Part shown: positions 17,147 to 25,991 of the stretch, piece after piece
How the letters are laid out: each line of letters begins with the position of its first letter
Numbering within the stretch: the stretch's first letter is position 1
DNA from: Oscillatoriaceae cyanobacterium M33_DOE_052
GTDB lineage: Bacteria > Cyanobacteriota > Cyanobacteriia > Cyanobacteriales > Laspinemataceae
Reading direction: 5' to 3'
Assembly (NCBI GenBank): GCA_015296065.1
Contig: DVDU01000167.1
Span: 1-64,000, forward strand
DNA length: 64,000 bases
Program-made: the position numbers and the translations under genes
Notes under the pieces: model-generated
What the model saw: the letters and a program-made list of their open reading frames with translations, nothing else
Databases searched by the model: none
Told to the model about the DNA's origin: nothing

Positions 17147-18592
17147 TTATAACAAACTGGTATCTTTGAGGAATCCGCTGTAGGCTTCCATACCATGTTC
17201 GCCGATATCCAAGCCTTTCTTTTCTTCCTCTGGGGATACCCTAATCCCGATCGTCTGTTTCAGAGCTATCCAAAAAGCGGTAGATAGCAACACCGTAAAC
17301 CCACCGACACTCAGGATCCCCAGCAGTTGAATACCAAACTGGGCGATACCTGCGTTGTCTCTATCAAATATGCCCACAGCTAGGGTGCCCCAAATGCCGT
17401 TGACCAGGTGAACCGAGGTAGCACCTACTGGGTCATCAATTTTGAGGACAGTATCAAAAATCCCCACAGCAAACACCACGAGAATCCCGCCGATACTGCC
17501 GATAATCACGGCGGATAGATAAGAGACGTTGTTGCAACCGGCAGTAATTGCCACCAAACCGGCGAGAATGCCGTTGATGGTCATCGATAAGTCCGGCTTG
17601 CCGTCTTTCACCCAGGAAGTAATCGTAGAAGTGATACCGCCTGCAGCTCCCGCTAAGTTAGTGGTGACGGCGATATAGGGTACATGCTCATCAACTGCTA
17701 ATTGAGAACCGGGGTTGAAACCGAACCAGCCAATCCAAAGAATTAAACATCCCAAAGTAGCTATGCTCATATTGTGACCGGGCATGGCGGTGGCTTGACC
17801 ATCTTGGTACTTGCCAATACGAGGACCGAGGATGGCGGCTCCCATCAGGGCTGCAAAGCCCCCTACGCAGTGGACGACGGTGGAACCGGCAAAGTCGTGA
17901 AATCCTATACTCTTGAGCCAGCCGCCACTGCACCATACCCAGTGACCGGTGATGGAGTAGGAAATGCCCACAATTAAAACGCTGAAGATTAAAAAAGCGT
18001 TGTACTGAATCCGTTCGGCTACGGCACCGGACACAATGGTAGCAGCGGTGCCTGCAAAAGCCACTTGGAAGAGGAAAAACACCGATACCGGCAATCCTTC
18101 GGGAAAGGGAGATAGTCCGTAGGTTGCCGGGTCTCCAGACAGGAAAAAGCCACTGAAACCCATAAACGGACCGTCGCCGCCGAACATGAAGGCAAAGCCG
18201 ATCGCCCAATATATTAGGGTGGCCAGGGCGAATACAATCAGGTTTTTAGAAAGAACGTTAACGGCGTTTTTCTGGCGGCAGAAACCGGTTTCTAGCATAC
18301 AAAAACCGGCGTTCATAAAAATCACCAAAATGGAGGCGATTAAAACCCAGATGGTGTTTAAAAGACCCTGGACTTTCTCAGGAGTGAGGGGTGTGTCTTC
18401 GGCGGCGGTAGCTGCGCAGCTCCAGAATACGACGATCAGGGCGGTTAGGGGAATGCACGCCACCCAGTTGGGCGATAGCTTGCTGATGGCTGGGCGCAAC
18501 AAGGCAAATGTCTCTCCTACTTTTCCGAAGAAATCGGGAGGGTTGGCAGTTGCTTCTGTGCTTTTGGGTTGTCGCTTGCTTTTAAATTTCAT
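17147..18592 (-). CDS. amt: Ammonium transporter, Amt family
   Basis: Second Amt channel, 481 residues. An N-terminal soluble and signal-like part (to about 65, ending near SCAATAAE) is followed by the eleven membrane helices beginning [20 protein letters not shown]. Family marks include [24 protein letters not shown] and the pore histidines in MPGHNMS and [11 protein letters not shown]. It is the Amt1 type common in cyanobacteria, distinct in sequence from the gene at 14084. The pair may differ in affinity. The strain therefore has at least two Amt proteins in one neighbourhood, separated by the SGNH hydrolase. A GTA-N8-TAC box is present 331 bases upstream. Confidence 0.94.
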   Translation of the reverse strand: MKFKSKRQPKSTEATANPPDFFGKVGETFALLRPAISKLSPNWVACIPLTALIVVFWSCAATAAEDTPLTPEKVQGLLNTIWVLIASILVIFMNAGFCMLETGFCRQKNAVNVLSKNLIVFALATLIYWAIGFAFMFGGDGPFMGFSGFFLSGDPATYGLSPFPEGLPVSVFFLFQVAFAGTAATIVSGAVAERIQYNAFLIFSVLIVGISYSITGHWVWCSGGWLKSIGFHDFAGSTVVHCVGGFAALMGAAILGPRIGKYQDGQATAMPGHNMSIATLGCLILWIGWFGFNPGSQLAVDEHVPYIAVTTNLAGAAGGITSTITSWVKDGKPDLSMTINGILAGLVAITAGCNNVSYLSAVIIGSIGGILVVFAVGIFDTVLKIDDPVGATSVHLVNGIWGTLAVGIFDRDNAGIAQFGIQLLGILSVGGFTVLLSTAFWIALKQTIGIRVSPEEEKKGLDIGEHGMEAYSGFLKDTSLL

Positions 18593-18995
18593 CTTGGGAA
18601 TTTTACTTCAAGAGCAGTTGAGCAGCTCTAACAGCTTGATGACCCTGCTTATCCTAGGCTCAGACAACTCCTTGGTCCTGTCGTTGGGCTGCTAACCTCC
18701 CCAGTTGCGCCCTTGGTAAAAGGAGGACTACAGGGCTAACTAATGCTAGGCTTGGCTGTTTGGGAACTCAGGGCACCGGCGGTTATTTGGTTAGAGATGG
18801 GAGTCTATCCTATCACTGGTTGGCGGCTCCGGTGTCCAAGAGCCTGAACTTTTGGGAATGTTGCCCGCAGTTCACCAAGCTATGAGTCACATCGATTCCA
18901 CCAATTATGGCTGAGGAATTCTGTATTTCAGGATACTTTTTGGCGCGTGGGGCGGGGATAGGGGGTAAATAAGTGGTGTAACCCCTCGCCTCTGG
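18593..18995. other. Long leader of the second amt gene
   Basis: No gene is seen in these 403 bases between the purE 3' end and amt. It contains a perfect NtcA-type box at 18923-18936. No riboswitch fold was recognised. Confidence 0.55.
18923..18936 (-). promoter_or_regulatory. NtcA-type box upstream of the second amt
   Basis: GTATTTCAGGATAC is a perfect GTA-N8-TAC. It is 331 bases before the amt start, so transcription from here would give a long leader. On the minus strand CATAAT follows after 13 bases, closer than the usual 20-23, which weakens the case. Confidence 0.45.
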
Positions 18996-19523
18996 TTACT
19001 TTATTTGGGTTAGATATTCCTGATATCCGATGTGATTCAGCCGCTCCTGTTTTTCCATGACGGAGGCGGCTAAACTGTTTCTGTACTTCTGGACTCGATC
19101 GAGCAGAGCGGGTTGGTGGGAGGCGAGAATTTGCACGGCGAGCAAACCAGCGTTTTGGGCGTTACCAATGGCGACGGTGGCGACGGGTATCCCCGCAGGC
19201 ATCTGCACGATCGAGTATAAGGAGTCTAAGCCATTCAGGTGTCGGGAAGGTACGGGGACGCCGATTACTGGCAGGGGGGTCAGGGATGCTACCATCCCAG
19301 GTAAGTGGGCCGCCCCTCCAGCTCCGGCGATAATCACGACTAATCCCCGCTGGTGTGCGGTGGTGGCGTATTCTACCATGAGCTGGGGGGTGCGGTGGGC
19401 GGAGACGATCGCCACTTCTGTGGTCACTTGAAATTGTTCGCAAATGGCGATCGCTCCTTGCATTGTGGGCAAATCGGAATCGCTGCCCATAATAATCCCT
19501 ATTTGCGGTTGGGGGTTCGTCAT
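18996..19523 (-). CDS. purE: N5-carboxyaminoimidazole ribonucleotide mutase
   Basis: Purine synthesis enzyme that moves the carboxyl group from N5-CAIR to give CAIR. About 175 residues, normal for class I PurE. The start [13 protein letters not shown] (substrate phosphate loop), SAHRTPQ (catalytic histidine region near residue 44) and [14 protein letters not shown] near 70 are all present, with [19 protein letters not shown] further on. Two ATG codons (19541, 19523) are possible; the second gives the usual short N terminus. It diverges from nagA. No other pur gene is adjacent. Confidence 0.95.
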   Translation of the reverse strand: MTNPQPQIGIIMGSDSDLPTMQGAIAICEQFQVTTEVAIVSAHRTPQLMVEYATTAHQRGLVVIIAGAGGAAHLPGMVASLTPLPVIGVPVPSRHLNGLDSLYSIVQMPAGIPVATVAIGNAQNAGLLAVQILASHQPALLDRVQKYRNSLAASVMEKQERLNHIGYQEYLTQIK

Positions 19524-19653
19524 AGTAATAATTATTTCCATCCGGTGGGCTGCATTCTACAATGATTTGGCAGCCACCTAGAAATCCCAGTTTTAATCGA
19601 GATTTTCTAGATTACAATAGCCATTGCCCAATCAAACTTTCCCTCCCAGCGCC

Positions 19654-20829
19654 ATGACCAGTGCTGGCTACAGTAATATGGATATCATCAACGCCCGTCT
19701 GCCCGGTTCTCCCACTTCCCACTGGCTGCATATGGGTGCTGATGGCGCGATTTCTACCATAGCGCCGATGACAGAATACATTGCCACCCCTGGAGAGCAG
19801 CCAGTTTTGGATGTAGGGGGTGATTGGATTTCTCTGGGGGGTGTGGATTTACAGATTAATGGTGCCCTAGGCTTGGCTTTTCCTGACCTCCAACCCTCAG
19901 ATGAGGACAGGTTGGCTGAAATTTGCGCCTTTCTCTGGCAGCAAGGTGTCGATGCTTTTTTGCCCACCATTGTCACTACTGATGTGAGGAATATTCATCG
20001 CTCCCTCGCTACGATTGGGGAGTTTATGAGCCGTACCCAAACCACACCAGAGGCAAAAGTGCTGGGGGTACATCTAGAAGGTCCATTCCTGAACCGGGAA
20101 AAACGGGGCGCTCACCCAGAGGAGTATCTGTTACCATTAAATCTGGAAAATGTCAAGCGGGTTTTGGGGGATTATGCCCGGTTCGTGAAGAAAATTACTC
20201 TGGCTCCGGAGTTGGACGAGTCAGGGGATGTGATTCCATATTTACGCTCTCTGGGTATTTTGGTGAGTTTGGGACATTCTCAAGCCAAGGCAAAGGAGGC
20301 GAACCGGGCTTTTGATCTGGGAGCAACGATCGTGACCCATGCTTTTAATGCCATGCCTTCTCTGCACCATCGGGAACCGGGTTTGTTGGGGGCGGCGATC
20401 GTCCGAAAGGGGGTTTATTGTGGGGCGATCGCCGACGGCGAGCATGTTTGTCCCCCCATGCTAGACCTGCTGTTACGAGCTTCCGGCGGCTCCCGGGGCG
20501 TGTTTTTGGTCAGCGATGCCCTCGCCCCCCTCGGTCTCCCAGACGGTGTATATCCTTGGGATAGTCGGCAAATAGAGGTGAAAAACGGCACCGCTCGCCT
20601 GTTTGATGGCACTCTTTCTGGTACAACTTTGCCCCTGTTGGATGGGGTGCGCAATTTAGTGCGGTGGGGGATATGCGAAGCCGCAGAGGCGATCGGTCTG
20701 GCTACCGAGTCACCCCGCCACGCTCTGGGCCAGACCGGTTTAGCAGTCGGTCAACCCGCCACCCACCTCCTCCGTTGGCATCTAGACCCCTCTACATCCG
20801 CCCTTTCCTGGCAGCGATTGGCGGAGTAG
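19654..20829 (+). CDS. nagA: N-acetylglucosamine-6-phosphate deacetylase
   Basis: Metal-dependent amidohydrolase of amino-sugar recycling, GlcNAc-6-P to GlcN-6-P and acetate. About 391 residues. Visible family motifs: DLQINGALG (in place of the usual HxH-type N-terminal site), VHLEGPFLN with the metal-binding Glu, SLGHSQA and VTHAFNAM with two metal-binding histidines, and the catalytic Asp in LVSDALAPLG. The frame opens at a TTG (19624); the ATG codons at 19654 and 19678 are better starts. Divergent from purE, so the promoters share a 130-base gap. No nagB or PTS gene is nearby. Confidence 0.92.
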   Translation: MTSAGYSNMDIINARLPGSPTSHWLHMGADGAISTIAPMTEYIATPGEQPVLDVGGDWISLGGVDLQINGALGLAFPDLQPSDEDRLAEICAFLWQQGVDAFLPTIVTTDVRNIHRSLATIGEFMSRTQTTPEAKVLGVHLEGPFLNREKRGAHPEEYLLPLNLENVKRVLGDYARFVKKITLAPELDESGDVIPYLRSLGILVSLGHSQAKAKEANRAFDLGATIVTHAFNAMPSLHHREPGLLGAAIVRKGVYCGAIADGEHVCPPMLDLLLRASGGSRGVFLVSDALAPLGLPDGVYPWDSRQIEVKNGTARLFDGTLSGTTLPLLDGVRNLVRWGICEAAEAIGLATESPRHALGQTGLAVGQPATHLLRWHLDPSTSALSWQRLAE

Positions 20830-21292
20830 AGACTCGGGCGCTTCGGCTACTCTATCTAGCTTTTTCTGGGTGGCATTTACACATATAAATTGCTTTAAAA
20901 AACCAAAGTTTCTGGCCAACATATATGTATATAAACACCAAACCCCCAAGTAGCGATCGACAATCGATTAATTTTAATCCCAGACTTTATGAGGAAATCT
21001 CCTTAATATTATTGACGATTGTCTGGGATGATTATACGGTTTACAACATCGTCGAAATCGCAGGCGCCACCATCAAGTCTTACCCCAGAAAGTTCACTAA
21101 TCCCAGATAGAAGTAATGCGATCAACCCGGTTTTTGGGAAAAATCGGGTTTCTTTAGGTGGAGATGTCATCAGAACTTCAGGCAGAAGTTCAAATCATGC
21201 CACTTTAACGGGCTTAACTCCAGAGCAAGTCAGCTTTCTGCTGACCCCAACGATTCCCAATCCAGCACGGCAATCATCCCGATGAGAGTATA
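20830..21292. other. Intergenic region, no clear gene
   Basis: Short frames at 20925-21110 and 21019-21285 show no recognisable domain and poor codon structure. A half copy of the AAACCGGTTT-type palindrome (AAATCGGGTTTCTTT) occurs near 21143-21158. The last part must contain the promoter of the gene at 21293. Confidence 0.5.
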
Positions 21293-21589
21293 GTGATGAA
21301 TCACCTTAAAATTTTGGTGGATTTTCATAATGCTGACAAACAAGGTCGTCTCCGTCTCAATTGTGTGGGGACTATTGAAGATTTGAGCCGCCAGAGTGTT
21401 CAGTTGCAACCTGGTCATATTCTAATTGTCTATAGCGAAGAATTAGAGGCAGATGGTGTGGTGCAATATTCTGAAGAGGAAAATCTTTGGGTGGCTGTGA
21501 TCGATTGGCAACGAATCAGAGAGGTAGAGGAGATGATGCCAAGTAATTATAGCTTGCCCGATCGAGGTATGGTTTCGCCTCGATCGTGA
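21293..21589 (+). CDS. Small conserved cyanobacterial protein
   Basis: About 98 residues, soluble, acidic. The first 75 residues look like a compact beta fold (KILVDFHNADKQGRLRLNC, QLQPGHILIVYSEELEADG, LWVAVIDW). Small proteins of this appearance occur in other cyanobacteria without a known role. The start is GTG 21293 or ATG 21296, with GATGAGAG just upstream as a weak ribosome site. The C-terminal end (after about residue 82) is less protein-like and may be read-through into intergenic sequence. Confidence 0.55.
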   Translation: MMNHLKILVDFHNADKQGRLRLNCVGTIEDLSRQSVQLQPGHILIVYSEELEADGVVQYSEEENLWVAVIDWQRIREVEEMMPSNYSLPDRGMVSPRS

Positions 21590-21925
21590 CTAGCCAAATC
21601 GCACAGAAAAAAGCCATCAGGGATTCTAAATCTCGTGGCATAGATAACCCGTGCAGATTCATTCGGAGGATAAATTCTCGGTTTTGAGAGATAGATGATT
21701 CGCCGTAAGGGCGTTGGCGCCGCCTGCGCGCCGCGCATAGCATACGGGTGGTAAATTTGGGGTTTTTTGCCAGACATGACTCGCCCGAATGCTTCGCCCC
21801 TACTTCGCCCCTACATGCGGCGGGATGCTCCCAACCGCGCTGTTTCTCTTTTTTTCTCTCCCCAGTCGTTTTTCTCCCGGACGGCGGCGGACAATTATGA
21901 GACTTTGTGGTTGATGGAATTACTT
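21590..21925. other. Intergenic region with half repeat element
   Basis: No gene is supported. The right arm of the GAATGCTTCGCCC element (TCGCCCGAATGCTTCGCCCC, 21781-21800) is followed by a duplicated TACTTCGCCCC. The preceding TTTGGGGTTTTTTGCCAGACAT resembles the centre of the copy at 11284-11312, so this is a 5'-truncated element. Confidence 0.6.
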
Positions 21926-23848
21926 CTAGGATGTGGCGATCGCAGAAGATAGCACAATTGGAGTGGTGGGAAAGGTTGGGTTGGCGGGTGAGGTAGCGAT
22001 CGCTTCGCTAACCTGATGGTTCGCTTTCCGACTGGCGAGCAGGTAAGTGGTCATATCACCTTTGCCTTTGACGCGGATGGTGCCGCGCTGGGTGAAAATG
22101 TATTTATCCCGGAGGCGGAGATAGGTGGCTTCAGACATTTGGATACAGCCCGGTATCCCGTGGGATTCCATCCGAGAAGCGACGTTTACCGTATCGCCCC
22201 ACAAGTCATAGACGAATTTGTTGGCGCCGATGACCCCGGCGACTACTGGGCCGGAGTGAATACCAATACGCATAGAAAAAGATTCCCGGTTTTCGGCGTT
22301 GAAACTAGCAATTTCATCCTGCATATCCAGAGCCATTTCGGCGATCGCCTCCGCATGGTCTGGGCGAGACACGGGCAAACCTCCCACCACCATATAAGCA
22401 TCGCCGATAGTTTTGATTTTCTCCAGGTTGTGGCTGACAGCGAGACCATCGAAAGCGGAAAAAATTTTATTGAGAATTTGCACCACTTCTGAGGCAGAAA
22501 TGCGCTCAGCCAGTTTGGTAAAACCCACGATATCGGCAAACAAAACCGTTACTTCTGGGAAACTGTCAGCAATTAAGGCCGTGTTTTGCTTCAGGCGCTG
22601 CGCGATCGCCGCCGGTAGAATATTCAACAGCAGTCGCTCTGACTTGATTTGCTCTGCTGCTAGCTGGTTGAACGCTTGCTGGAGCTGTTCGGCTTGGCGG
22701 GCACGATCGCTCGCTAGTTGCTCAATTTGAGCAGTGCGACTCAGAGAAGTGAGCAAGTAAGTCACCGGGATATGAGTCCACAAAAGACCGATAATCAAAG
22801 TTGCCCAGGAGCGCCAGTGCTTAGTTTGCACATCCTCATAATCAGGAGTTGGCAGACGGTAGAGCTGCCACTGCTGGTCTTCCACCAGCACCAAACTGCG
22901 CGCTGTCCCCGTCTGATTGGGAAATACTTGCTCTAGAGACTCTCTGACAGCTTTTCCCGGACATTGGTTTTCCGGGTTGACCACCGCATCTTTGGCACCA
23001 GACCACAAGGGCAGCGATTCAGATTTCGCCAGGAGACCATTTCCCTGTGCAGGCGAATCAGATGTTTCGGCACAGAGGTATAAATTGAGGTAGCGCAAGT
23101 CCGATTTGCTCACCGCCACCGGGAATAAGTCGCCGAGGCGCAGTACCCCCATAATATATCCCTGTAATTCCTTCTTACCATCCCGACTGGGGTTGCCGTA
23201 GAGAGGCTCGATCGCCACCAAACTCGGTTTTCCTTCACCATTGGGAGGCCAGGAAACCGGACCAGCGATCGCCATTTTGCCCGTGTTTTTCGCTTTCTCC
23301 ACAGCTCGGCGGAAAGCAGGCACAGATGACAGATCAAAGCCCAAGTAAGCGGTATTGGTTTGGCGGGGTTCGATGTAATATATGGGGAAATATTCTGGTT
23401 TACTGGGAGCTGGCACCAACTTCCCCACGCCATCTTGCCCAGTAATTTGGAATGGTTCGAGATTGTCAGCTTGGTAGCCAACTTTGTCAGCACCGACGCG
23501 GCAGACTCTATCCCCACATTCCCTAAACCGGGGCAGCCATGCCACAGCGTCCAAGCTCGGATGCCGGTTGAGGGGACGCTGCACAAATTGCTGGTAGGAC
23601 GATATGGAACCCGTTGGCGCCGCCAACGCAAAATCCCCCACCGTGCGGATCGCTTCCAAAGAAGACTGGAAATGGCCTTCGAGAGTCTTGGCGATTTCCT
23701 CGGTTCCCCGGAGAAATTCATAATTGCGCCGTCGGTCTTCCCAATTCCACACCATGAAGAATGCCGCCACGGACATACTGACACCGAAGCCGAGGATTAA
23801 ACCTGCCGGGAGGTAGCGATACCAAGGTAAGCTAGGTTTTTTTGGCAT
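21926..23848 (-). CDS. Membrane adenylate cyclase with CHASE sensor
   Basis: Class III nucleotide cyclase, about 640 residues. Membrane helix near 13-35, then an extracytoplasmic CHASE-type sensor (about 60-300, with ETVGDF-like TVGDFALAAPT and the proline/aromatic core AVAWLPRF), a second helix near 345-368, a short coiled coil, and the catalytic domain (about 420-620). Metal aspartates are in LFADIVGFT near 434 and IKTIGDAYM near 483. The purine-selecting residues are Lys (IKTIGD) and Asp (YDLWGDTVN), the adenylate rather than guanylate pair. It should sense an outside ligand and make cAMP. Similar cyanobacterial proteins are annotated as Cya proteins. No cAMP receptor gene is adjacent. Confidence 0.9.
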   Translation of the reverse strand: MPKKPSLPWYRYLPAGLILGFGVSMSVAAFFMVWNWEDRRRNYEFLRGTEEIAKTLEGHFQSSLEAIRTVGDFALAAPTGSISSYQQFVQRPLNRHPSLDAVAWLPRFRECGDRVCRVGADKVGYQADNLEPFQITGQDGVGKLVPAPSKPEYFPIYYIEPRQTNTAYLGFDLSSVPAFRRAVEKAKNTGKMAIAGPVSWPPNGEGKPSLVAIEPLYGNPSRDGKKELQGYIMGVLRLGDLFPVAVSKSDLRYLNLYLCAETSDSPAQGNGLLAKSESLPLWSGAKDAVVNPENQCPGKAVRESLEQVFPNQTGTARSLVLVEDQQWQLYRLPTPDYEDVQTKHWRSWATLIIGLLWTHIPVTYLLTSLSRTAQIEQLASDRARQAEQLQQAFNQLAAEQIKSERLLLNILPAAIAQRLKQNTALIADSFPEVTVLFADIVGFTKLAERISASEVVQILNKIFSAFDGLAVSHNLEKIKTIGDAYMVVGGLPVSRPDHAEAIAEMALDMQDEIASFNAENRESFSMRIGIHSGPVVAGVIGANKFVYDLWGDTVNVASRMESHGIPGCIQMSEATYLRLRDKYIFTQRGTIRVKGKGDMTTYLLASRKANHQVSEAIATSPANPTFPTTPIVLSSAIATS

Positions 23849-24762
23849 ACTGCCTCATTGATGCTTGCTGTTCTTGGGGCAATCCTGCTGTCAGGTGAGG
23901 CAGGCTCTGTTAGCTCTCATTCCCCGTGAGAGTACCTCCAGCTTCGGCGAGCAACTAAAACCGATGCGCCTAACGGAATGACAGCTTGATGGCTAGGGCG
24001 CTTTCTTAGAGGCCGCATCTATGATCTAGCACATAACAATTATCTCTTGTCTAGTGCTACATGCAAATCTTTAAAATTATTTCTGGTTTGAGGGGAGCTA
24101 AAAATCGATTCTGGGCAGGTCATCGGCCTGGGAAACAATTAAAATATACAAACCCCTGGGGGGAGGAGCTGGGCATAGTCCCTAAAATTTGGGGCAGAAT
24201 AATTGAGAGTCTCTGTGTTTATCTGTGAGGAGCGATTTCTCATATTGAGGGCAAATTTTCCCTCTTGGGCCGCCGCCGCCGCCAGGAGCAACCGGACAGG
24301 GGCAGCGATCGGGCAGACAACTACCCGCCGCGCCAAATTTCCTGACAGCGGGCAGTTGTGGTGTCACCGCCATATCTATCCCCAATCTCTTCTACCCACT
24401 CATGCCATATGGGCTGTTTGCTGCCTTAGTGTGACGCTCTATTTCGCGCCGCAACAGCCTCAATGCTCTGAGTGTGGCGATCGCTCGCTCCCTGGCGGGG
24501 ATGAAAACAGCTTGGTTTTGGACTAATGACTGGCATTCCCATCGAGGAGAATTGCCCGTGGGAAACGATCGCCAGATGAGATCACTTGCATAGAAGCTAT
24601 ATCTATCTGGCGACACTTGCAGATTTGGGGTTTCTCATTAACTAAAGTTACAGGCGGTTGCCTTCTGGCGAGTGGCGCTCCGAGGCAGTGAAGGATCGCA
24701 CGCCTGTTGCTGTTGCCATACCGCCAGAAATCTGAGCTAAAGCCGAGAGAGACGATCTCGCC
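23849..24762. other. Long intergenic region, no clear gene
   Basis: 914 bases. Several overlapping open frames (for example 24203-24526 plus, 24139-24385 minus) have Arg/Pro/Ala-rich compositions typical of shadows in G/C-rich non-coding DNA and no family motif. GCGATCGC-type octamers occur. Nothing structured was recognised. Confidence 0.5.
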
Positions 24763-25161
24763 TCACTCAAAGTCGATATCGCTTTCCCCGACTTGTTTCA
24801 GGTGAATGTGCTTCCGTCCCAAAGTAATTTCAAACTCATCACCAGGAGCGAGGTTCATCTGTTTGGTATAAGCCGAACCGATGAGCAGGTTGCCATTAGA
24901 CTGCACAGTAATCCGATAGCTAGCGCTACGACCTCCCCGCCTTTGACCGCTGGGCTTCCCATCTAACTCGATCCCCTCCGCATCAATCAGGGCGTTGAGG
25001 AACTTCATCATATTTACCCGTTCGATACCATTTTTCGTCAGGGTGTAGTAGCCGCAGGCTTTGGCTTTTTCTTCTTTGCTGGCGTTAGCCATCTCTTTGA
25101 CTTTCATCAGCAGTTCTGAGCCACTGAGGGCGGTAGGGGATTTCGCTTTAGTCAACATCAA
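24763..25161 (-). CDS. cyAbrB-family transcription regulator
   Basis: 132 residues. Cyanobacteria-specific AbrB-like DNA-binding protein, with an N-terminal helical part (GSELLMKVKEMANASKEE, CGYYTLTKNGIERVN) and a C-terminal swapped-hairpin AbrB domain (ITVQSNGNLLIGSAYTKQM, LAPGDEFEITLGRKHIHL). These proteins regulate carbon/nitrogen balance, hydrogenase and other genes. The NGNLL in the AbrB part is more like the cyAbrB2 group than cyAbrB1 (CalA) as I remember them, but the subgroup is not certain. A paired ATG-ATG start at 25161. It is isolated between two long non-coding stretches. Confidence 0.85.
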   Translation of the reverse strand: MMLTKAKSPTALSGSELLMKVKEMANASKEEKAKACGYYTLTKNGIERVNMMKFLNALIDAEGIELDGKPSGQRRGGRSASYRITVQSNGNLLIGSAYTKQMNLAPGDEFEITLGRKHIHLKQVGESDIDFE

Positions 25162-25991
25162 TTTACTCCTTGGCCAAATTCTCCTATCACTCTATCATTA
25201 ATTTTCTCAAACTGACACTTTTGCTCAAAATTAAACCCGATTTATACCAGGCATCTGTCATAGAGGCGGTGATATGCGGCTGCACTCAGCCCCTGATTTC
25301 TCTGTGACCACATCAACAACCATCACCGCCGTTAATTTTTCTGCCCTTCTGCTCCCACCGCTACGATATTTCGGCGGCGGTAACAGGGGCTGGCTTCCCT
25401 TGAAACAGCCCCGACAAGGTTGGGCACTCAGGGCAACTTACCAGCTTCCCGCCACCAGTTTTGGGCAATTTATTGGCCTCTGGAAATATACTTATTCCCG
25501 TGACATCCGCTGGAGCGCTAAGGGTGACATGGGGTGGAATTATATCAGGATCCACCGGCGATCGAGTAACACTGCCTTCCCCGATCGGGGTGAAAGTCTT
25601 GCGATCTTAACACCAGGGATACCAGAAAACATCGCAATGGACATGGGGACTTAGGACATCTTGGCCTGAGAAAAGTCCTTCACCTCTGCTTGGTAGGGAG
25701 GGAGTCCGCCCGCACTCCTAGAGTTCCCGATATTTTGAGGATTTTGCCCTCACATGATTGTCCGTTGCCATATTGTCAGTTAGCCCGTAGGATTATAGCC
25801 CATAAGGCGACAAAAAAACCTAAAATTAATCCTAAAATCACCACCGTTTCCCCCTTGGGACAGGATGGGGGTGAGGGGAATCACTGGCGATCGTCCCATT
25901 TTTGCCCAAATTTTCCCCTCACCCCCTCACCTCCTTTGAACCCGGGGAGAGAGAAGGGGGAAAAAATTAATAATTCTGGGCGTGAGGGCAA
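25162..25991. other. Long intergenic region, no clear gene
   Basis: 830 bases between cyAbrB and the cobN 3' end. A plus-strand frame at 25274-25654 and one at 25690-26175 (overlapping cobN) look like shadows. CCCCTCACCCCC-type low-complexity sequence occurs near 25910-25945. Nothing else was recognised. Confidence 0.5.

Noticed and set aside
23900-24620. Several overlapping frames between the adenylate cyclase and cyAbrB
   Set aside because: Arg/Pro/Ala-rich shadow-like translations on both strands; none has a motif or a convincing start.
25274-25654. Plus-strand 126-codon frame upstream of the cobN end
   Set aside because: No recognisable domain or ribosome site; looks like chance openness in G/C-rich DNA.
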